DNA of 64,000 bases from Nocardioides sp. REDSEA-S33_B3 (GCA_001627335.1 LUPK01000002.1:1-64000), one strand, 5' to 3'. Positions 9,042 to 18,606 are shown, counted from the first letter of the stretch. Numbers and translations are program-made. Notes: generated by a model not told the origin, from the sequence alone.

Positions 9042-9634
9042 GCGGTGAGCGGCCCGGTGAGCTCGGCGTGCACTTGGGCGACGCGGGACCGCAGGTCCTC
9101 CAGCGTGCCGGTGTTCTCGACGACGTGGGTCGCGATCGCGAGCCGCTGCTCCCGGGTGGCCTGTGCGGCGATCCGGGACTCGGCGTCCTCGAGGGTCCAG
9201 CCGCGGTCGCGGAGCATCCGCTCCACCTGGAGCTCGCGTGGCACGTCGACGACCACGACCGCGTCGAACTCCTCAGCACGCCCGGCCTCCGCGAGCAGCG
9301 GGATGTCGTGCACGACCAGCGCATCGGCGGGGGCGGACGCCTCCAGCTCGGCGTAGCGCTCGAACACGAGCGGATGCACGATGCTCTCGAGTCGACGGCG
9401 CGCGCCCTCGTCACCGAAGACGAGACGACCCATGGCCGGCCGGTCCAGCTCACCCTCGGGGGTCAGCAGTTCCTCCCCGAACTCCGCGACGACGGCGTCG
9501 AGCCCAGGCGTCCCCTTCGCGACGACCTCCCGCGCGATGGCGTCGGCATCGATCACCACCGCCCCGAGCTCGGCCAGCATGGCGGCGACGGTGCTCTTGC
9601 CCGACGCCACTCCCCCCGTGAGTCCGACCCGCAT
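9038..9634 (-). CDS. coaE: Dephospho-CoA kinase
   Basis: A 198-residue P-loop kinase that phosphorylates the 3'-hydroxyl of dephospho-CoA, the last step of coenzyme A synthesis. The Walker A motif GGVASGKSTVAAML is at the N-terminus; VVDVP and DRGWTLEDAESRIAAQ fit the CoaE fold. A -10 hexamer TAGCCT (9646-9641) ends 6 nt before the ATG, indicating a leaderless message. It is first of a two-gene unit with the GH3 lipoprotein. Closeness to rpsA is usual in actinobacteria, although here about 3.4 kb of other genes lie between. Confidence 0.92.
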   Translation of the reverse strand: MRVGLTGGVASGKSTVAAMLAELGAVVIDADAIAREVVAKGTPGLDAVVAEFGEELLTPEGELDRPAMGRLVFGDEGARRRLESIVHPLVFERYAELEASAPADALVVHDIPLLAEAGRAEEFDAVVVVDVPRELQVERMLRDRGWTLEDAESRIAAQATREQRLAIATHVVENTGTLEDLRSRVAQVHAELTGPLTA

Positions 9635-9656
9635 GCCCGCAGGCTAGTCGGCGCCC

Positions 9657-10013
9657 CTAGACGAACAGCACCAGGCCCACCAGCGCGGGCAGCAGCCCCA
9701 GCAGCAGCCACGGGGTGAGCAGCGGACGCTTGTGGATCGCCAGACCGGCCGCGACGGCCAGCACTCCGAAGGCGCCGGCGATCACCGACAGGCCGACCCG
9801 GGGTGCGGTCTGCTCCGGGTCGATGTACCAGGCAGCGATCAGCAACCCGCCGGCCAGGTGCAGGATCGTGGTGACCACCAGTGTGGACATGACCCACGTC
9901 TGGACCCGTGTCGTGCCGGCGGAGTTGATGGTGTCGCGCTGCGGGGCGTTCGGGTCCATCAGGTGACGGGCGCGGCGCGGAGCAGCGGTCCTGTCGTCGG
10001 TCGTGTCGTTCAA
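9657..10013 (-). CDS. Small membrane protein, three predicted helices
   Basis: A 118-residue protein with a charged cytoplasmic N-terminus (about 40 residues) and three hydrophobic segments near residues 42-62, 74-92 and 99-117. I recognise no named domain. It sits between trxA and coaE, all on the minus strand, 22 bp from the coaE promoter region and 81 bp from trxA. Codon use matches the neighbours, so it is very likely a real gene of unknown function. Confidence 0.7.
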   Translation of the reverse strand: MNDTTDDRTAAPRRARHLMDPNAPQRDTINSAGTTRVQTWVMSTLVVTTILHLAGGLLIAAWYIDPEQTAPRVGLSVIAGAFGVLAVAAGLAIHKRPLLTPWLLLGLLPALVGLVLFV

Positions 10014-10094
10014 CGCGGCTTCCCCTCTCGATCCACTTCTCGGGTGGTCGGCGGTGCCAGCCTAGGACCGGGCCGCCGGACGGTGCGCACGGGC

Positions 10095-10442
10095 TCAGGA
10101 CGCGGCTGCCTCGTCGGGGATCTCCAGCTCGCGCACCGAGGCGATCACCTGCTCGAGAGCGCTCGCGGGCAGGGCGCCGGGCTGGGCGAAGACCAGGTGA
10201 CCCTGCTTGAAGGCCATCAGCGTCGGGATCGAGGTGATCCGGGCGGCGGCGGCGAGCTCCTGCTCGGCCTCGGTGTCGACCTTGGCGAAGACGATGTCAG
10301 GGTGAGTGGTCGACGCGGCGTCGTAGACGGGTTCGAAGGCACGGCACGGCCCGCACCAGGAGGCCCAGAAGTCCACCAGGACGATCTCGTGGTCGAGCAC
10401 GGTCTGCTCGAAGGTGGCGGCGGTCAGGTCGGTGGTGCTCAT
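10095..10442 (-). CDS. trxA: Thioredoxin
   Basis: A 115-residue thioredoxin with active site WCGPC (Cys30, Cys33) and the cis-proline motif IPTLMAF. It reduces disulfides in the cytoplasm. The start ATG has GGAGGA about 5 nt upstream. A 7-bp-arm palindrome (10470-10487) lies about 30 bp before the start and is a likely operator. It is monocistronic or read into the downstream small membrane gene. The AFEPVYDAAS sequence differs from housekeeping TrxA, so this may be a second, regulated thioredoxin. Confidence 0.9.
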   Translation of the reverse strand: MSTTDLTAATFEQTVLDHEIVLVDFWASWCGPCRAFEPVYDAASTTHPDIVFAKVDTEAEQELAAAARITSIPTLMAFKQGHLVFAQPGALPASALEQVIASVRELEIPDEAAAS

Positions 10443-10469
10443 GGGTCCTCCATCGATCGGCGTTCGAAC

Positions 10470-10487
10470 TAACCCCCCATGGGGTTA
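10470..10487. promoter_or_regulatory. TAACCCC-N4-GGGGTTA palindrome before trxA
   Basis: Perfect 7-bp arms TAACCCC and GGGGTTA with spacer CCAT, located between trxA and the divergent ycaQ-like gene. G/C-tract palindromes of this shape resemble operators of CsoR/CstR-type metal or persulfide repressors, which would suit a thioredoxin gene. The regulator is not in this window. Confidence 0.5.
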
Positions 10488-10545
10488 TTTGCACAACCTC
10501 GGAGTCCGCTCCGGCATTCCCCGACGCATGGCTAGGGTCGAGCAC

Positions 10546-11670
10546 GTGCTGCAGCTGACCCGCGAGGAGGCCCGACGGGTCGCCGTCCACGCCCAGCTCC
10601 TCTCGCTCCCCCGCCCCGACGACGTGGTCGAGGTCGTCGCCCACCTCGGGGCGCTCCAGCTGGACCCCACGAAGGCCGTCGCGCCCAGCGCGCACCTGGT
10701 GCTGTGGAGTCGGATCGGTCCCGGCTACCGGCGCATCGACCTCGACGACGCCCTCACCGACGGCCGCCTGGTGGAGATCGGCGGCATGGCCAGGGCCGTC
10801 GAACAGGCGCCACTGCACCGCGCGGTGATGGCCGCGTGGCCCGGGCCGGGCCCGCACCGGCCCTGGCACGACGAGGTCCTGGCCTGGATCGACGACAACG
10901 GCCAGTGCCATCGCGAGATCCTCGAGATGCTGCGCCAGGAGGGCCCGCTGACGGCTCCTGAGCTGCCGAGCTCGATCGTGCGTCCGTGGCGCTCGTCGGG
11001 CTGGACCGACGACAAGTCGGTGCTCAAGCTGCTCGACATGCTGGCGGCGCGCGGGGAGGTCGTGGTGGTCGGACGCGCAGGGGCGCACCGGCTGTGGGAC
11101 CTCGCGGAACGCGTCCTGCCCGACGAGCCCGTGCCCCCGCTGGAGGAGGCCCTCGCGGAGCTCGGTCGTCGACGTCTCCACGCCCTCGGTGTCGCCAAGG
11201 AGCGCTCCGCGGTCTCCCCCGGCGAGCCGAACGACGTCGGCGACGCCGGCGTGCCTGCACGGATCGAGGGGGTGCGGGGCACCTGGCGGGTCGATGAGCA
11301 GCAGCTCGAGGAGATCCGCTCCGACGGCGGCTGGGCGCCGCGGACCGCACTGCTGTCCCCCCTGGACCGTCTGGTGTTCGACCGCTCGCGGATGGCGGCG
11401 CTCTTCGACTTCGACTACCAGCTGGAGATGTACAAGCCGGCCGCCCAGCGGCGCTTCGGCTACTGGGCGCTCCCCGTCCTGCACGGCGATCGGCTGGTCG
11501 GCAAGGTCGACTGCACGACCGAGCCCGCTGAGGGCGTGCTGCGCGTGGACGCCGTCCACGAGGACCACGAGTGGTCGGCAGCGGTCCGCGACGACGTCCA
11601 CGCCGAGCTCGCGGACCTCGCCGGGTGGCTCGGCGTGGAGCCGCTCCTCATGCAGGGGGTACGCCGGTGA
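10546..11670 (+). CDS. YcaQ/AlkX-type winged-helix DNA glycosylase
   Basis: A 374-residue HTH_42 (DUF1006) family protein. The N-terminal GALQLDP carries the QxD motif (Gln38, Asp40) that distinguishes YcaQ/AlkX-like crosslink-repair glycosylases from the QxQ type of AlkZ. FDFDYQLEMYKPAAQRRFGYWALPVLHGDRLVGKVD near residues 285-320 is the conserved C-terminal block. These enzymes excise bulky N7 adducts and interstrand crosslinks. GTG at 10546 is preferred over ATG 10528 because TAGGGT (10533-10538) ends 7 nt upstream. The stop overlaps the next gene as GTGA. Confidence 0.8.
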   Translation: MLQLTREEARRVAVHAQLLSLPRPDDVVEVVAHLGALQLDPTKAVAPSAHLVLWSRIGPGYRRIDLDDALTDGRLVEIGGMARAVEQAPLHRAVMAAWPGPGPHRPWHDEVLAWIDDNGQCHREILEMLRQEGPLTAPELPSSIVRPWRSSGWTDDKSVLKLLDMLAARGEVVVVGRAGAHRLWDLAERVLPDEPVPPLEEALAELGRRRLHALGVAKERSAVSPGEPNDVGDAGVPARIEGVRGTWRVDEQQLEEIRSDGGWAPRTALLSPLDRLVFDRSRMAALFDFDYQLEMYKPAAQRRFGYWALPVLHGDRLVGKVDCTTEPAEGVLRVDAVHEDHEWSAAVRDDVHAELADLAGWLGVEPLLMQGVRR

Positions 11671-12953
11671 GCCCCGTCGCCCCGCACGCACGGCTGCGCC
11701 CCGGCGACCGGGTCGCGCTCCTGGTGCCGGCGACGGCGGCGTACGTCGAGACCGCACTGGCCCTCCTGACGCGCAGCGTCGTGCCGATCCCGCTCGACCC
11801 GCGGCTGACCGAGCACGAGCGCCGGCGCATCCTCGACGGGCTGGAGCCGACCGTCGTCGTCACCGACGAGGACCACCTGGCCGACCTGCTGGCCGCGCAC
11901 CGGCCCGACGCCCCGATCACCGACTGGCTGCCGAGGGCCCGGCCGATGCACTGCACGAGCGGGACCACCGGCACGCCCAAGGGCGTGTGGAGCGGCCTGC
12001 TCGCCGACCAGGACGCTCACGCGCTGCTGACCGAGGAGCGCGACCTGTGGGGCTTCCGCGACGACGACGTGAACCTCGTCCTCAGCCCGCTCTACCACTC
12101 CGCGCCCCTGCGGTTCGCGATGGGGACGCTGCTCGCGGGAGGCCGGCTCGTGGTGCCCGGACCGTTCGACGTCGACGCCGTCACCGCCGCCATCGCCCGG
12201 GAGCGCCCCACCACGGCCTTCTGCGTGCCCACCCACCTGCAGCGCCTCTTCGCCCACTGGGACGAGGTGGGCACGCCGGACCTGTCGTCGTTTCGGCTGC
12301 TGGCCCATGCCGGTGCTCCGTGCCCGGACGAGGTCAAGCGGCGGCTGGTCTCGATGTTCCCGGGCACGACCTGGGAGTTCTACGGTTCGACGGAGGGGCA
12401 GTTCACCGCCTGCCGCTCCGAGGAGTGGCTCGAGCGGCCCGGGACCGTGGGACGCGCCCGGCCCGGCCGGGTGCTGAGCACCGACGAGGACGGGACGATC
12501 TGGTGCGTGGTGCCGCCGCACGCGCGCTTCAGTTACTACGGGGCGCCGCAGAAGACCGACGCCGCCTGGCGCGACACCGCCGACGGGCCGGCGTTCACGG
12601 TCGGGGACCTGGGCCGCCTCGACGACGACGGCTACCTCTACCTCGACGGGCGACGCGAGGACCTCATCATCACCGGCGGCGTCAACGTCTACCCGCTCGA
12701 GGTCGAGCAGGTGCTCCGCGAGCACCCGGCCGTCGCCGACGTCGCGGTGTACGGCGTCGACGACCCCACCTGGGGGCGGCGGGTCTGCGCGGCCGTGATC
12801 GGCGACGTCGGCGAACCCGACCTGGACGCGTGGTGCCGCGAGCACCTCGCCCCGCCGAAGCGTCCCAAGACCTGGCTGCTGGTCGACGACCTGCCGCGGA
12901 CCCTCACGGGCAAGGTGCGCCGAGACCTGCTGGCCGACCGGACCGACGCCTGA
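11667..12953 (+). CDS. AMP-dependent acyl-CoA synthetase/ligase
   Basis: A 428-residue class I adenylate-forming enzyme that activates a carboxylic acid as acyl-AMP and probably transfers it to CoA. Visible motifs: CTSGTTGTPKGV (P-loop), FYGSTEG, YLDGRREDLIITGGVNVYP (hinge) and LTGKVRRDLL with the catalytic Lys. It is about 80-100 residues shorter than usual at the N-terminus. The GTG start overlaps the glycosylase stop (GTGA), so it is translationally coupled to a DNA-repair gene, an odd pairing. The substrate cannot be read from sequence. Confidence 0.85.
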   Translation: MSPVAPHARLRPGDRVALLVPATAAYVETALALLTRSVVPIPLDPRLTEHERRRILDGLEPTVVVTDEDHLADLLAAHRPDAPITDWLPRARPMHCTSGTTGTPKGVWSGLLADQDAHALLTEERDLWGFRDDDVNLVLSPLYHSAPLRFAMGTLLAGGRLVVPGPFDVDAVTAAIARERPTTAFCVPTHLQRLFAHWDEVGTPDLSSFRLLAHAGAPCPDEVKRRLVSMFPGTTWEFYGSTEGQFTACRSEEWLERPGTVGRARPGRVLSTDEDGTIWCVVPPHARFSYYGAPQKTDAAWRDTADGPAFTVGDLGRLDDDGYLYLDGRREDLIITGGVNVYPLEVEQVLREHPAVADVAVYGVDDPTWGRRVCAAVIGDVGEPDLDAWCREHLAPPKRPKTWLLVDDLPRTLTGKVRRDLLADRTDA

Positions 12954-12987
12954 CCGGCCACCGCGGGTCGCAGGCCCCGGAGACGGC

Positions 12988-13022
12988 AGAAGGCCCGCCA
13001 GGTCGAGCCTGGCGGGCCTTCT
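12988..13022. terminator. Bidirectional terminator between acyl-CoA synthetase gene and rpsA
   Basis: Perfect 15-bp arms (12988-13002 and 13008-13022) with loop TCGAG lie between two convergent genes; AGAAGG/CCTTCT at the stem base gives short A- and T-containing tracts on both strands. Confidence 0.85.
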
Positions 13023-13041
13023 GTGTGCTGGAGCTAGCGGG

Positions 13042-14505
13042 TCACTGACCGCCGGTCAGCTTCTCGCGGAGCGCCTGCAGCGCCTCGTCGGAGGCCAGCG
13101 AGCCGCTGTCGCCGGTCTCGCCCTCGTTGGAGGAGGAGTACGAGGTGGCCTCGCCGGCCTCGACCTCGGCCTTGGCGGCCTCCTGCTTCTGCTTGACGTG
13201 GGCCTCCCAGCGCTCGTGGGCCTTGGCGTAGTCCGCCTCCCACTTCGCACGCTGCTCGTCGAAGCCCTCGAGCCACTCGCCCGTCTCGGGGTCGAAGCCC
13301 TCGGGGTAGACGTAGTTGCCCTGCTCGTCGTAGGTCGCGGTCATGCCGTAGAGGGTCGGGTCGAACTCCTCCACGTCAGCGGCCGCGGCGGTGTCGTTGG
13401 CCTGCTTCAGCGACAGCGAGATCCGGCGACGCTCGAGGTCGATGTCGATGATCTTGACCATGACGTCGTCGTTGACCTGGACGACCTGCTCGGGGATCTC
13501 CACGTGGCGCTCGGCCAGCTCGGAGATGTGCACCAGGCCCTCGATGCCCTCCTCGACGCGGACGAACGAACCGAAGGGCACCAGCTTGGTGACCTTGCCC
13601 GGGACGATCTGACCGATCTGGTGGGTGCGGGCGAAGTGCTGCCAGGGGTCCTCCTGCGTCGCCTTGAGCGACAGCGACACGCGCTCGCGCTCCATGTCGA
13701 CGTCGAGCACCTCGACGGTGACCTCGTCGCCGACCGCGACGACCTCGGAGGGGTGGTCGATGTGCTTCCAGGACAGCTCCGAGACGTGCACGAGGCCGTC
13801 GACGCCACCGAGGTCCACGAAGGCACCGAAGTTGACGATCGAGGACACGACACCCTTGCGGATCTGGCCCTTCTGGAGCTGGGTGAGGAAGCCGTGGCGG
13901 ACCTCGGACTGGGTCTGCTCGAGCCAGGCGCGACGCGACAGGACCACGTTGTTGCGGTTCTTGTCGAGCTCGATGATCTTCGCCTCGAGCGTCTGGCCGA
14001 CGTAGGGCTGCAGGTCGCGGACGCGACGCATCTCCACCAGCGAGGCCGGGAGGAAGCCGCGCAGACCGATGTCGAGGATCAGGCCGCCCTTGACGACCTC
14101 GATGACGGTGCCCTCGACGACACCGTCCTCCTCCTTGACCTGCTCGATGGTGCCCCAGGCGCGCTCGTACTGGGCGCGCTTCTTGGACAGGATCAGGCGA
14201 CCCTCCTTGTCCTCCTTCTGGAGGACCAGGGCCTCGACCTTGTCGCCGACCTCGACGACCTCGTGCGGGTCGACGTCGTGCTTGATCGACAGCTCGCGCG
14301 AGGGGATGACGCCCTCGGTCTTGTAGCCGATGTCGAGCAGGACCTCGTCACGGTCCACCTTGACGATGGTGCCGTCGACGATGTCGCCGTCGTTGAAGTA
14401 CTTGATGGTCTCGTCGATCGCGGCGAGGAAGTCCGCCTCCGACCCGATGTCGTTGACCGCAACCTGCGGCGCGTCGTAGTCGGGGAGAGCAGAGAGGGTC
14501 GTCAT
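13042..14505 (-). CDS. rpsA: 30S ribosomal protein S1
   Basis: A 487-residue protein with four S1 RNA-binding domains, as usual in actinobacteria: about residues 35-105 (DGTIVKVDRDEVLLDIGYKTEG), 120-188, 205-275 (GVVSSIVNFGAFVDLGGVDGLVHVSEL) and 292-360 (GKVTKLVPFGSFVRVEEGIEGLVH). A hydrophilic C-terminal tail follows. It helps load mRNA on the 30S subunit. The ATG at 14505 begins the conserved MTTLSALPDYDAP; an extension to 14547 is not supported. Confidence 0.96.
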   Translation of the reverse strand: MTTLSALPDYDAPQVAVNDIGSEADFLAAIDETIKYFNDGDIVDGTIVKVDRDEVLLDIGYKTEGVIPSRELSIKHDVDPHEVVEVGDKVEALVLQKEDKEGRLILSKKRAQYERAWGTIEQVKEEDGVVEGTVIEVVKGGLILDIGLRGFLPASLVEMRRVRDLQPYVGQTLEAKIIELDKNRNNVVLSRRAWLEQTQSEVRHGFLTQLQKGQIRKGVVSSIVNFGAFVDLGGVDGLVHVSELSWKHIDHPSEVVAVGDEVTVEVLDVDMERERVSLSLKATQEDPWQHFARTHQIGQIVPGKVTKLVPFGSFVRVEEGIEGLVHISELAERHVEIPEQVVQVNDDVMVKIIDIDLERRRISLSLKQANDTAAAADVEEFDPTLYGMTATYDEQGNYVYPEGFDPETGEWLEGFDEQRAKWEADYAKAHERWEAHVKQKQEAAKAEVEAGEATSYSSSNEGETGDSGSLASDEALQALREKLTGGQ

Positions 14506-14670
14506 AAGGGAAGTGGTTCCTTGGATGGGCAGAAGTCGTTCGGACACGCGTCAGGGTCCGGTTCAGACGTGACGGCGGCTGGAGCGGTGTCCGTGAGGAC
14601 GTCGCCGGCCACCGAGGCCGAGCCAGGTCCACTCCGTTCGGGACGCAGGCAGACCACAGGCGCGTCTGTC

Positions 14671-14701
14671 AGGGTACGCCGCGGCTGAGCGGGGAGTCCA
14701 A
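14671..14701 (-). promoter_or_regulatory. Candidate rpsA promoter
   Basis: Minus-strand TTGGAC and TACCCT separated by 19 bp; the spacing is slightly long. It would leave an untranslated leader of about 160 nt. Confidence 0.4.
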
Positions 14702-14740
14702 CCGGCGCGGACGGGCCGGAGGAGCGACCCCTCGAGGCTC

Positions 14741-14754
14741 CCGGTCTAGACCGG
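14741..14754. promoter_or_regulatory. Perfect 14-bp palindrome CCGGTCTAGACCGG
   Basis: Self-complementary over all 14 bases, in the intergenic region between rpsA and the secreted-protein gene. It may be an operator; no regulator is known. Confidence 0.3.
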
Positions 14755-14954
14755 TGGCTGGACCAGCGCATCGGACCGGGTCGGTCGGGTACGGCCAGCG
14801 TACGGTGACGTCGGTTCGACCCCTCCCACAAGGACGGCAGGACCGCCTCTCGCCGCCTCCGCAGCCCCCCGGGTGGTCCAGCTCCCTCCACCTCCGGGTC
14901 CTGTCTCCTCCGGTGCGCCGCGGTGCCTCCCCGCCATGAATCCAGGAGACATCC

Positions 14955-17576
14955 ATGTCCACCCAGTCCTCTTCTCCCCCCACCCCCCGGCGTCGCCGCG
15001 CACTCGCCGCGGGAGTCGGTCTCTCGACCGCTGCGTTCTACACGGTGATGACCGTCCCGTTCGCCCCCGCGGCGAGCGCGGCGCCGCTCCCCTTGACCAC
15101 CGCAGCCACGGCCTCGAGCTCGGTGGACCTGCTGCGCGCCAAGGTGCTCAGCGTCCCCGGCCTGTTCTCCGCGGTCGACGTGTCCGTCGGGCGCGCCTCC
15201 GGCTCGCTCAACGCCGACGACCCCCGCGCGGTGGCCTCGGCCGACAACATCGCGACCACCAACGACCTGATCGCGACGCTGGGTCTGGAGGAGGTGCTGC
15301 TCGACGAGCTCCTCGGCAACGTCAGCCAGTCGGCGCCGCCGGACAACGCGGCGCCCGCGACCGACTCCCTCCTCCCGACCGACGGCGGTCCGCTCGACGC
15401 GCTCGACGCGGTCCTGGACCTCGGCGTGTCCAACGCCACCGCCCACGCACGCTTCTTCGACGACGGCACCTGCCTGCCCACCTTCCCGGCGTTCACGAAG
15501 TCGCGCATCTCCACCGCTGACGCCGAGGTCCTCGGCGCCATCGGCGTCCCCGGGGCCGTCAGCGTCTCCCACGAGACCCGCCTGGTCGACAACGGCCTGC
15601 CCAACGGCGGCCGCGATGTCGTCACCGAGGTCTCCGGCAGCACCGCGACCGTGAGCATCCTCGGGGAGCCGCTCCTGGAGGTCATCACTCCCCCGGTGCT
15701 GACGGTGACCGCCGACGGCACCCCCGGCGTCGACGACGTGTCCTACACCGCCCCGGTGATCCGGCTCGCCGGCACCGGCGGCGACCTGGCGGAGTTCCCC
15801 TTCACCACGCCCGGTGAGCTCGGACAGCTCATCGAGATCTCGGTGGCCGACCCGGTGGTGGAGGTGCTGCCGACCGGGGTGCGCGCCACCGTGGCCGGAG
15901 CCATCCACCTCAAGGTCACCCTGGGCGGTCTCATCGACGTGGCCCAGGTCGACATCTTCCCGATGACCGCCGAGGCCACCGCCCCCGCGGGCGGCGTGCA
16001 GTGCGGAACCGTGGGTGACTCCGACGGTGACGGCCTCGACGACGACGTCGAGCAGGTCATCGGGACCGACCCGAACGACCCCGACACCGACGGCGACGGC
16101 ACCAACGACGGCGACGAGGACTTCGACGGCGACGGCCTGACGAACGTCGAGGAGGTCACCGGCTCGGAGAACGACGGCTACGGCAACGAGCCCACCGACC
16201 TCACCGATGCCGACTCCGACGACGACGGCCTCACCGACGGCCAGGAGGTCGACCTCACCGGGACCGACCCGAACAACCCCGACACCGACGGCGACGGCAC
16301 CTCCGACGCCGACGAGGACCCCGACGCCGACGACCTGACCAACCTCGAGGAGGTCACCGGCTCGGAGAACGACGACTTCGGCAACGAGCCCACCGACCCG
16401 CTGGTCGCCGACAGTGACGACGACGGCCTCACCGACGGCGAGGAGACCTCCGGCTCGGAGAACACCGGCTTCGGCAACGAGGCGACCGACCCCAACGAGG
16501 CCGACACCGACGGCGGCGGCGTGCCCGACGGCGACGAGGTCACCGCGACCCCGGCCACCGACCCGAACGACGGCTCCGACGACGTCCTGGACCCGGCCGG
16601 CGACGCGGACGGTGACGGCGTCACCAATGGCGACGAGCTCTCCGGGGACGAGAACGACCTCTACGGCAACGAGCCCACCGACCCGCGTGACCCGGACTCC
16701 GACGGGGACGGCCTCACCGACGGCCAGGAGATCTACGAGACCGGCACCGACCCCAACGAGGCCGACACCGACGGCGACGGCACCCCGGACGGCGACGAGG
16801 ACCCCGACGGCGACGGCCTGACCAACCTCGAGGAGGTCAGCGGATCGGAGAACGACGACTTCGGCAACGAGCCCACGGACCCGCTCGACGCTGACACCGA
16901 CGACGGGGGTGTCGACGACGGCACCGAGATCGCCGAGGGGACCGACCCCAACGACCCGGCCGACGACGTCCCGCTGGTGGACGACGACGCCGACAACGAT
17001 GGCTTGACCGATGCCGAGGAGGCCCTGCTGGGGACCGACCCGACGGACCCCGACACCGATGACGACGGTCTTCTCGACGGCGAGGAGGTCGAGAACTTCG
17101 AGACCGACCCGCTGGACGCCGACACCGACGACGACTCGCTCAGCGACGGCGACGAGGTCAACGCCATCGGGACCGACCCGCTCGACCCCGACACCGACGA
17201 CGACGGGCTCTCCGACGGCCGGGAGATCCGGATCGGCAGCAGCCCGCTGAAGAAGGACACCGACGGTGACCGGCTCGCGGACGGCAAGGAGGTCAAGCGC
17301 TTCGGGACCGACCCCACCAGGAAGGACACCGACCGCGACGGCCTGAAGGACAAGGTCGAGATCAAGGGGACGGCCAACAAGGCCTACGGCAAGTGCCCGA
17401 CCAACCCCAAGAAGAAGGACTCCGACAAGGACGGCCTCAACGACCGCCAGGAGATCAAGCGCTACGGCACCGACCCGTGCGACAAGGACACGGACAACGG
17501 TGGCGCCAGCGACGGCAAGGAGGTCCGGGCGGGCAGCGACCCCCTCGACCCCCGCAGCACCCCGAAGCACCCCTGA
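14955..17576 (+). CDS. Secreted thrombospondin type-3-like calcium-repeat protein
   Basis: 873 residues. A twin-arginine-like N-terminus and hydrophobic stretch (about residues 15-43, ending ASA) form a signal peptide. Residues about 45-350 are a unique domain I do not recognise, with one conserved Cys pair region (GGVQCG). From about residue 355 to the end the protein is a string of DxDxDGxxDxxE repeats, the Ca2+-binding type found in thrombospondin type-3 domains. The last 120 residues keep the repeat frame but replace many acidic positions with Lys/Arg ([19 protein letters not shown]). No sortase motif or C-terminal helix is seen, so it is released or held by charge. AGGAGA precedes the ATG. 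Confidence 0.85.
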   Translation: MSTQSSSPPTPRRRRALAAGVGLSTAAFYTVMTVPFAPAASAAPLPLTTAATASSSVDLLRAKVLSVPGLFSAVDVSVGRASGSLNADDPRAVASADNIATTNDLIATLGLEEVLLDELLGNVSQSAPPDNAAPATDSLLPTDGGPLDALDAVLDLGVSNATAHARFFDDGTCLPTFPAFTKSRISTADAEVLGAIGVPGAVSVSHETRLVDNGLPNGGRDVVTEVSGSTATVSILGEPLLEVITPPVLTVTADGTPGVDDVSYTAPVIRLAGTGGDLAEFPFTTPGELGQLIEISVADPVVEVLPTGVRATVAGAIHLKVTLGGLIDVAQVDIFPMTAEATAPAGGVQCGTVGDSDGDGLDDDVEQVIGTDPNDPDTDGDGTNDGDEDFDGDGLTNVEEVTGSENDGYGNEPTDLTDADSDDDGLTDGQEVDLTGTDPNNPDTDGDGTSDADEDPDADDLTNLEEVTGSENDDFGNEPTDPLVADSDDDGLTDGEETSGSENTGFGNEATDPNEADTDGGGVPDGDEVTATPATDPNDGSDDVLDPAGDADGDGVTNGDELSGDENDLYGNEPTDPRDPDSDGDGLTDGQEIYETGTDPNEADTDGDGTPDGDEDPDGDGLTNLEEVSGSENDDFGNEPTDPLDADTDDGGVDDGTEIAEGTDPNDPADDVPLVDDDADNDGLTDAEEALLGTDPTDPDTDDDGLLDGEEVENFETDPLDADTDDDSLSDGDEVNAIGTDPLDPDTDDDGLSDGREIRIGSSPLKKDTDGDRLADGKEVKRFGTDPTRKDTDRDGLKDKVEIKGTANKAYGKCPTNPKKKDSDKDGLNDRQEIKRYGTDPCDKDTDNGGASDGKEVRAGSDPLDPRSTPKHP

Positions 17577-17628
17577 CGGGCGCTTCCCACCGGGGAGGGA
17601 ACCCAGACCGCACCATGGCGGGGCGGGG

Positions 17629-17660
17629 CTCCCCTCGGGTCACCTGTGGCCCGAGGGGAG
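17629..17660. terminator. Bidirectional terminator
   Basis: 11-bp perfect arms (17629-17639 and 17650-17660) with a 10-nt loop between the secreted-protein gene and the convergent phosphotransferase gene. Confidence 0.75.
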
Positions 17661-17661
17661 T

Positions 17662-18606
17662 CTAGGGAGCGTCGTCCGCCACCGCGTGCAGGTCACCGCG
17701 GCGGACCATGGCCACCAGCTGACGGTGCGCCAGGTCCGCCACCGGGTTGTCACCGCGCCTGGTGGCCAGCTCCATGACGGCCACCAGGTCCGCGGCGCGG
17801 GCGCGCTCGACCAGCGTCGCGACGTCGACCCCGCGTCGCTCGGCCACGGTGCCGAGCAGGGCGTCGACGTACGCCGGAGCCCGGTCGAACCGCAGCAGGT
17901 TGCCGAGGTCGGCCCACGGTGAGCCGGCGTGCGCGAACTCCCAGTCCAGCACGCCGCTGACGCTCACTCCCCCGTCCGTGGTGTCGGGATCGCGGACGAG
18001 CAGCACGTTCTTGGGGTTCAGGTCACCGTGCACCAGGCACGCGCCCGACGCCCCGGCCAGCACGTCGTCGGCGTGCCGGCACAGGGCGGAGAGCTCGCGG
18101 AGCTCGGAGTCGCCGAGTCCCAGGCGCGGGGCCAGGACCTCGACGAGCTCCTCGAGCAGCGCCGCGTCCCAGGGCGGTTCCCACGCCTCGATCCTCAGGG
18201 AGGCGTCGGCGAACCATCCGGCCCGCAGCTGCACGGTGCCCGCCAGCCGGGCGACGACCTCACCCAGTGCGGCCCCGGCCGCGGCGAGGCCCGGCTCGTC
18301 GAGCCGGGGCAGCAGCAGGTCACCCCGTGTGCCCGGCAGGTGCTCGGTGAGCAGCAGCCCGGGTGCACCCGAGGCGGCGTCACCGTCGCGCACCTCCACC
18401 ACCGACGGCACCGGTGCACACCCGGCCAGCACCGCGGACCCGAGCGCCAGCACGGCCGCGTCGCGCGTGGGACCGTCGTGGTCGTCGGGGTCGTAGACGC
18501 GCACCACGGTGCGCTCCCCGCCGGCCTCGGCCAGGAAGGTGCGTCCCGACCAACCGCCCTCCATCGGCTCGAGCCCCGCCAACCCCGTCTGCTGCTGGTC
18601 CGACAT
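17662..18606 (-). CDS. APH-family phosphotransferase
   Basis: A 314-residue aminoglycoside phosphotransferase/choline kinase-like protein. The catalytic loop is CLVHGDLNPKNVLL and the metal-binding motif is VLDWEFA, spaced as in the family. A kinase N-lobe is visible (GWSGRTFLAEAGGERTVVRVY). Substrates in this family include antibiotics, sugars and choline; nothing here allows a choice. The start has GGAGG about 9 nt upstream. It is divergent from the decapeptide-repeat gene. Confidence 0.8.
   Translation of the reverse strand: MSDQQQTGLAGLEPMEGGWSGRTFLAEAGGERTVVRVYDPDDHDGPTRDAAVLALGSAVLAGCAPVPSVVEVRDGDAASGAPGLLLTEHLPGTRGDLLLPRLDEPGLAAAGAALGEVVARLAGTVQLRAGWFADASLRIEAWEPPWDAALLEELVEVLAPRLGLGDSELRELSALCRHADDVLAGASGACLVHGDLNPKNVLLVRDPDTTDGGVSVSGVLDWEFAHAGSPWADLGNLLRFDRAPAYVDALLGTVAERRGVDVATLVERARAADLVAVMELATRRGDNPVADLAHRQLVAMVRRGDLHAVADDAP

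Larger units (their letters stand above)
14506..14954. other. Intergenic region (449 bp) with divergent promoters
   Basis: No gene is seen. On the minus strand TTGGAC (14701-14696), 19 bp, then TACCCT (14676-14671) is a reasonable rpsA promoter, giving a leader of about 160 nt. A perfect 14-bp palindrome CCGGTCTAGACCGG is at 14741-14754. On the plus strand a TACGGT near 14800 could serve the secreted-protein gene. Confidence 0.5.

Noticed and set aside
14502..17570. 1022-residue minus-strand frame opposite the calcium-repeat gene
   Set aside because: It arises because the GC-rich repeats lack stops in the reverse frame; no domain, and the plus frame has a signal peptide and repeat motifs.
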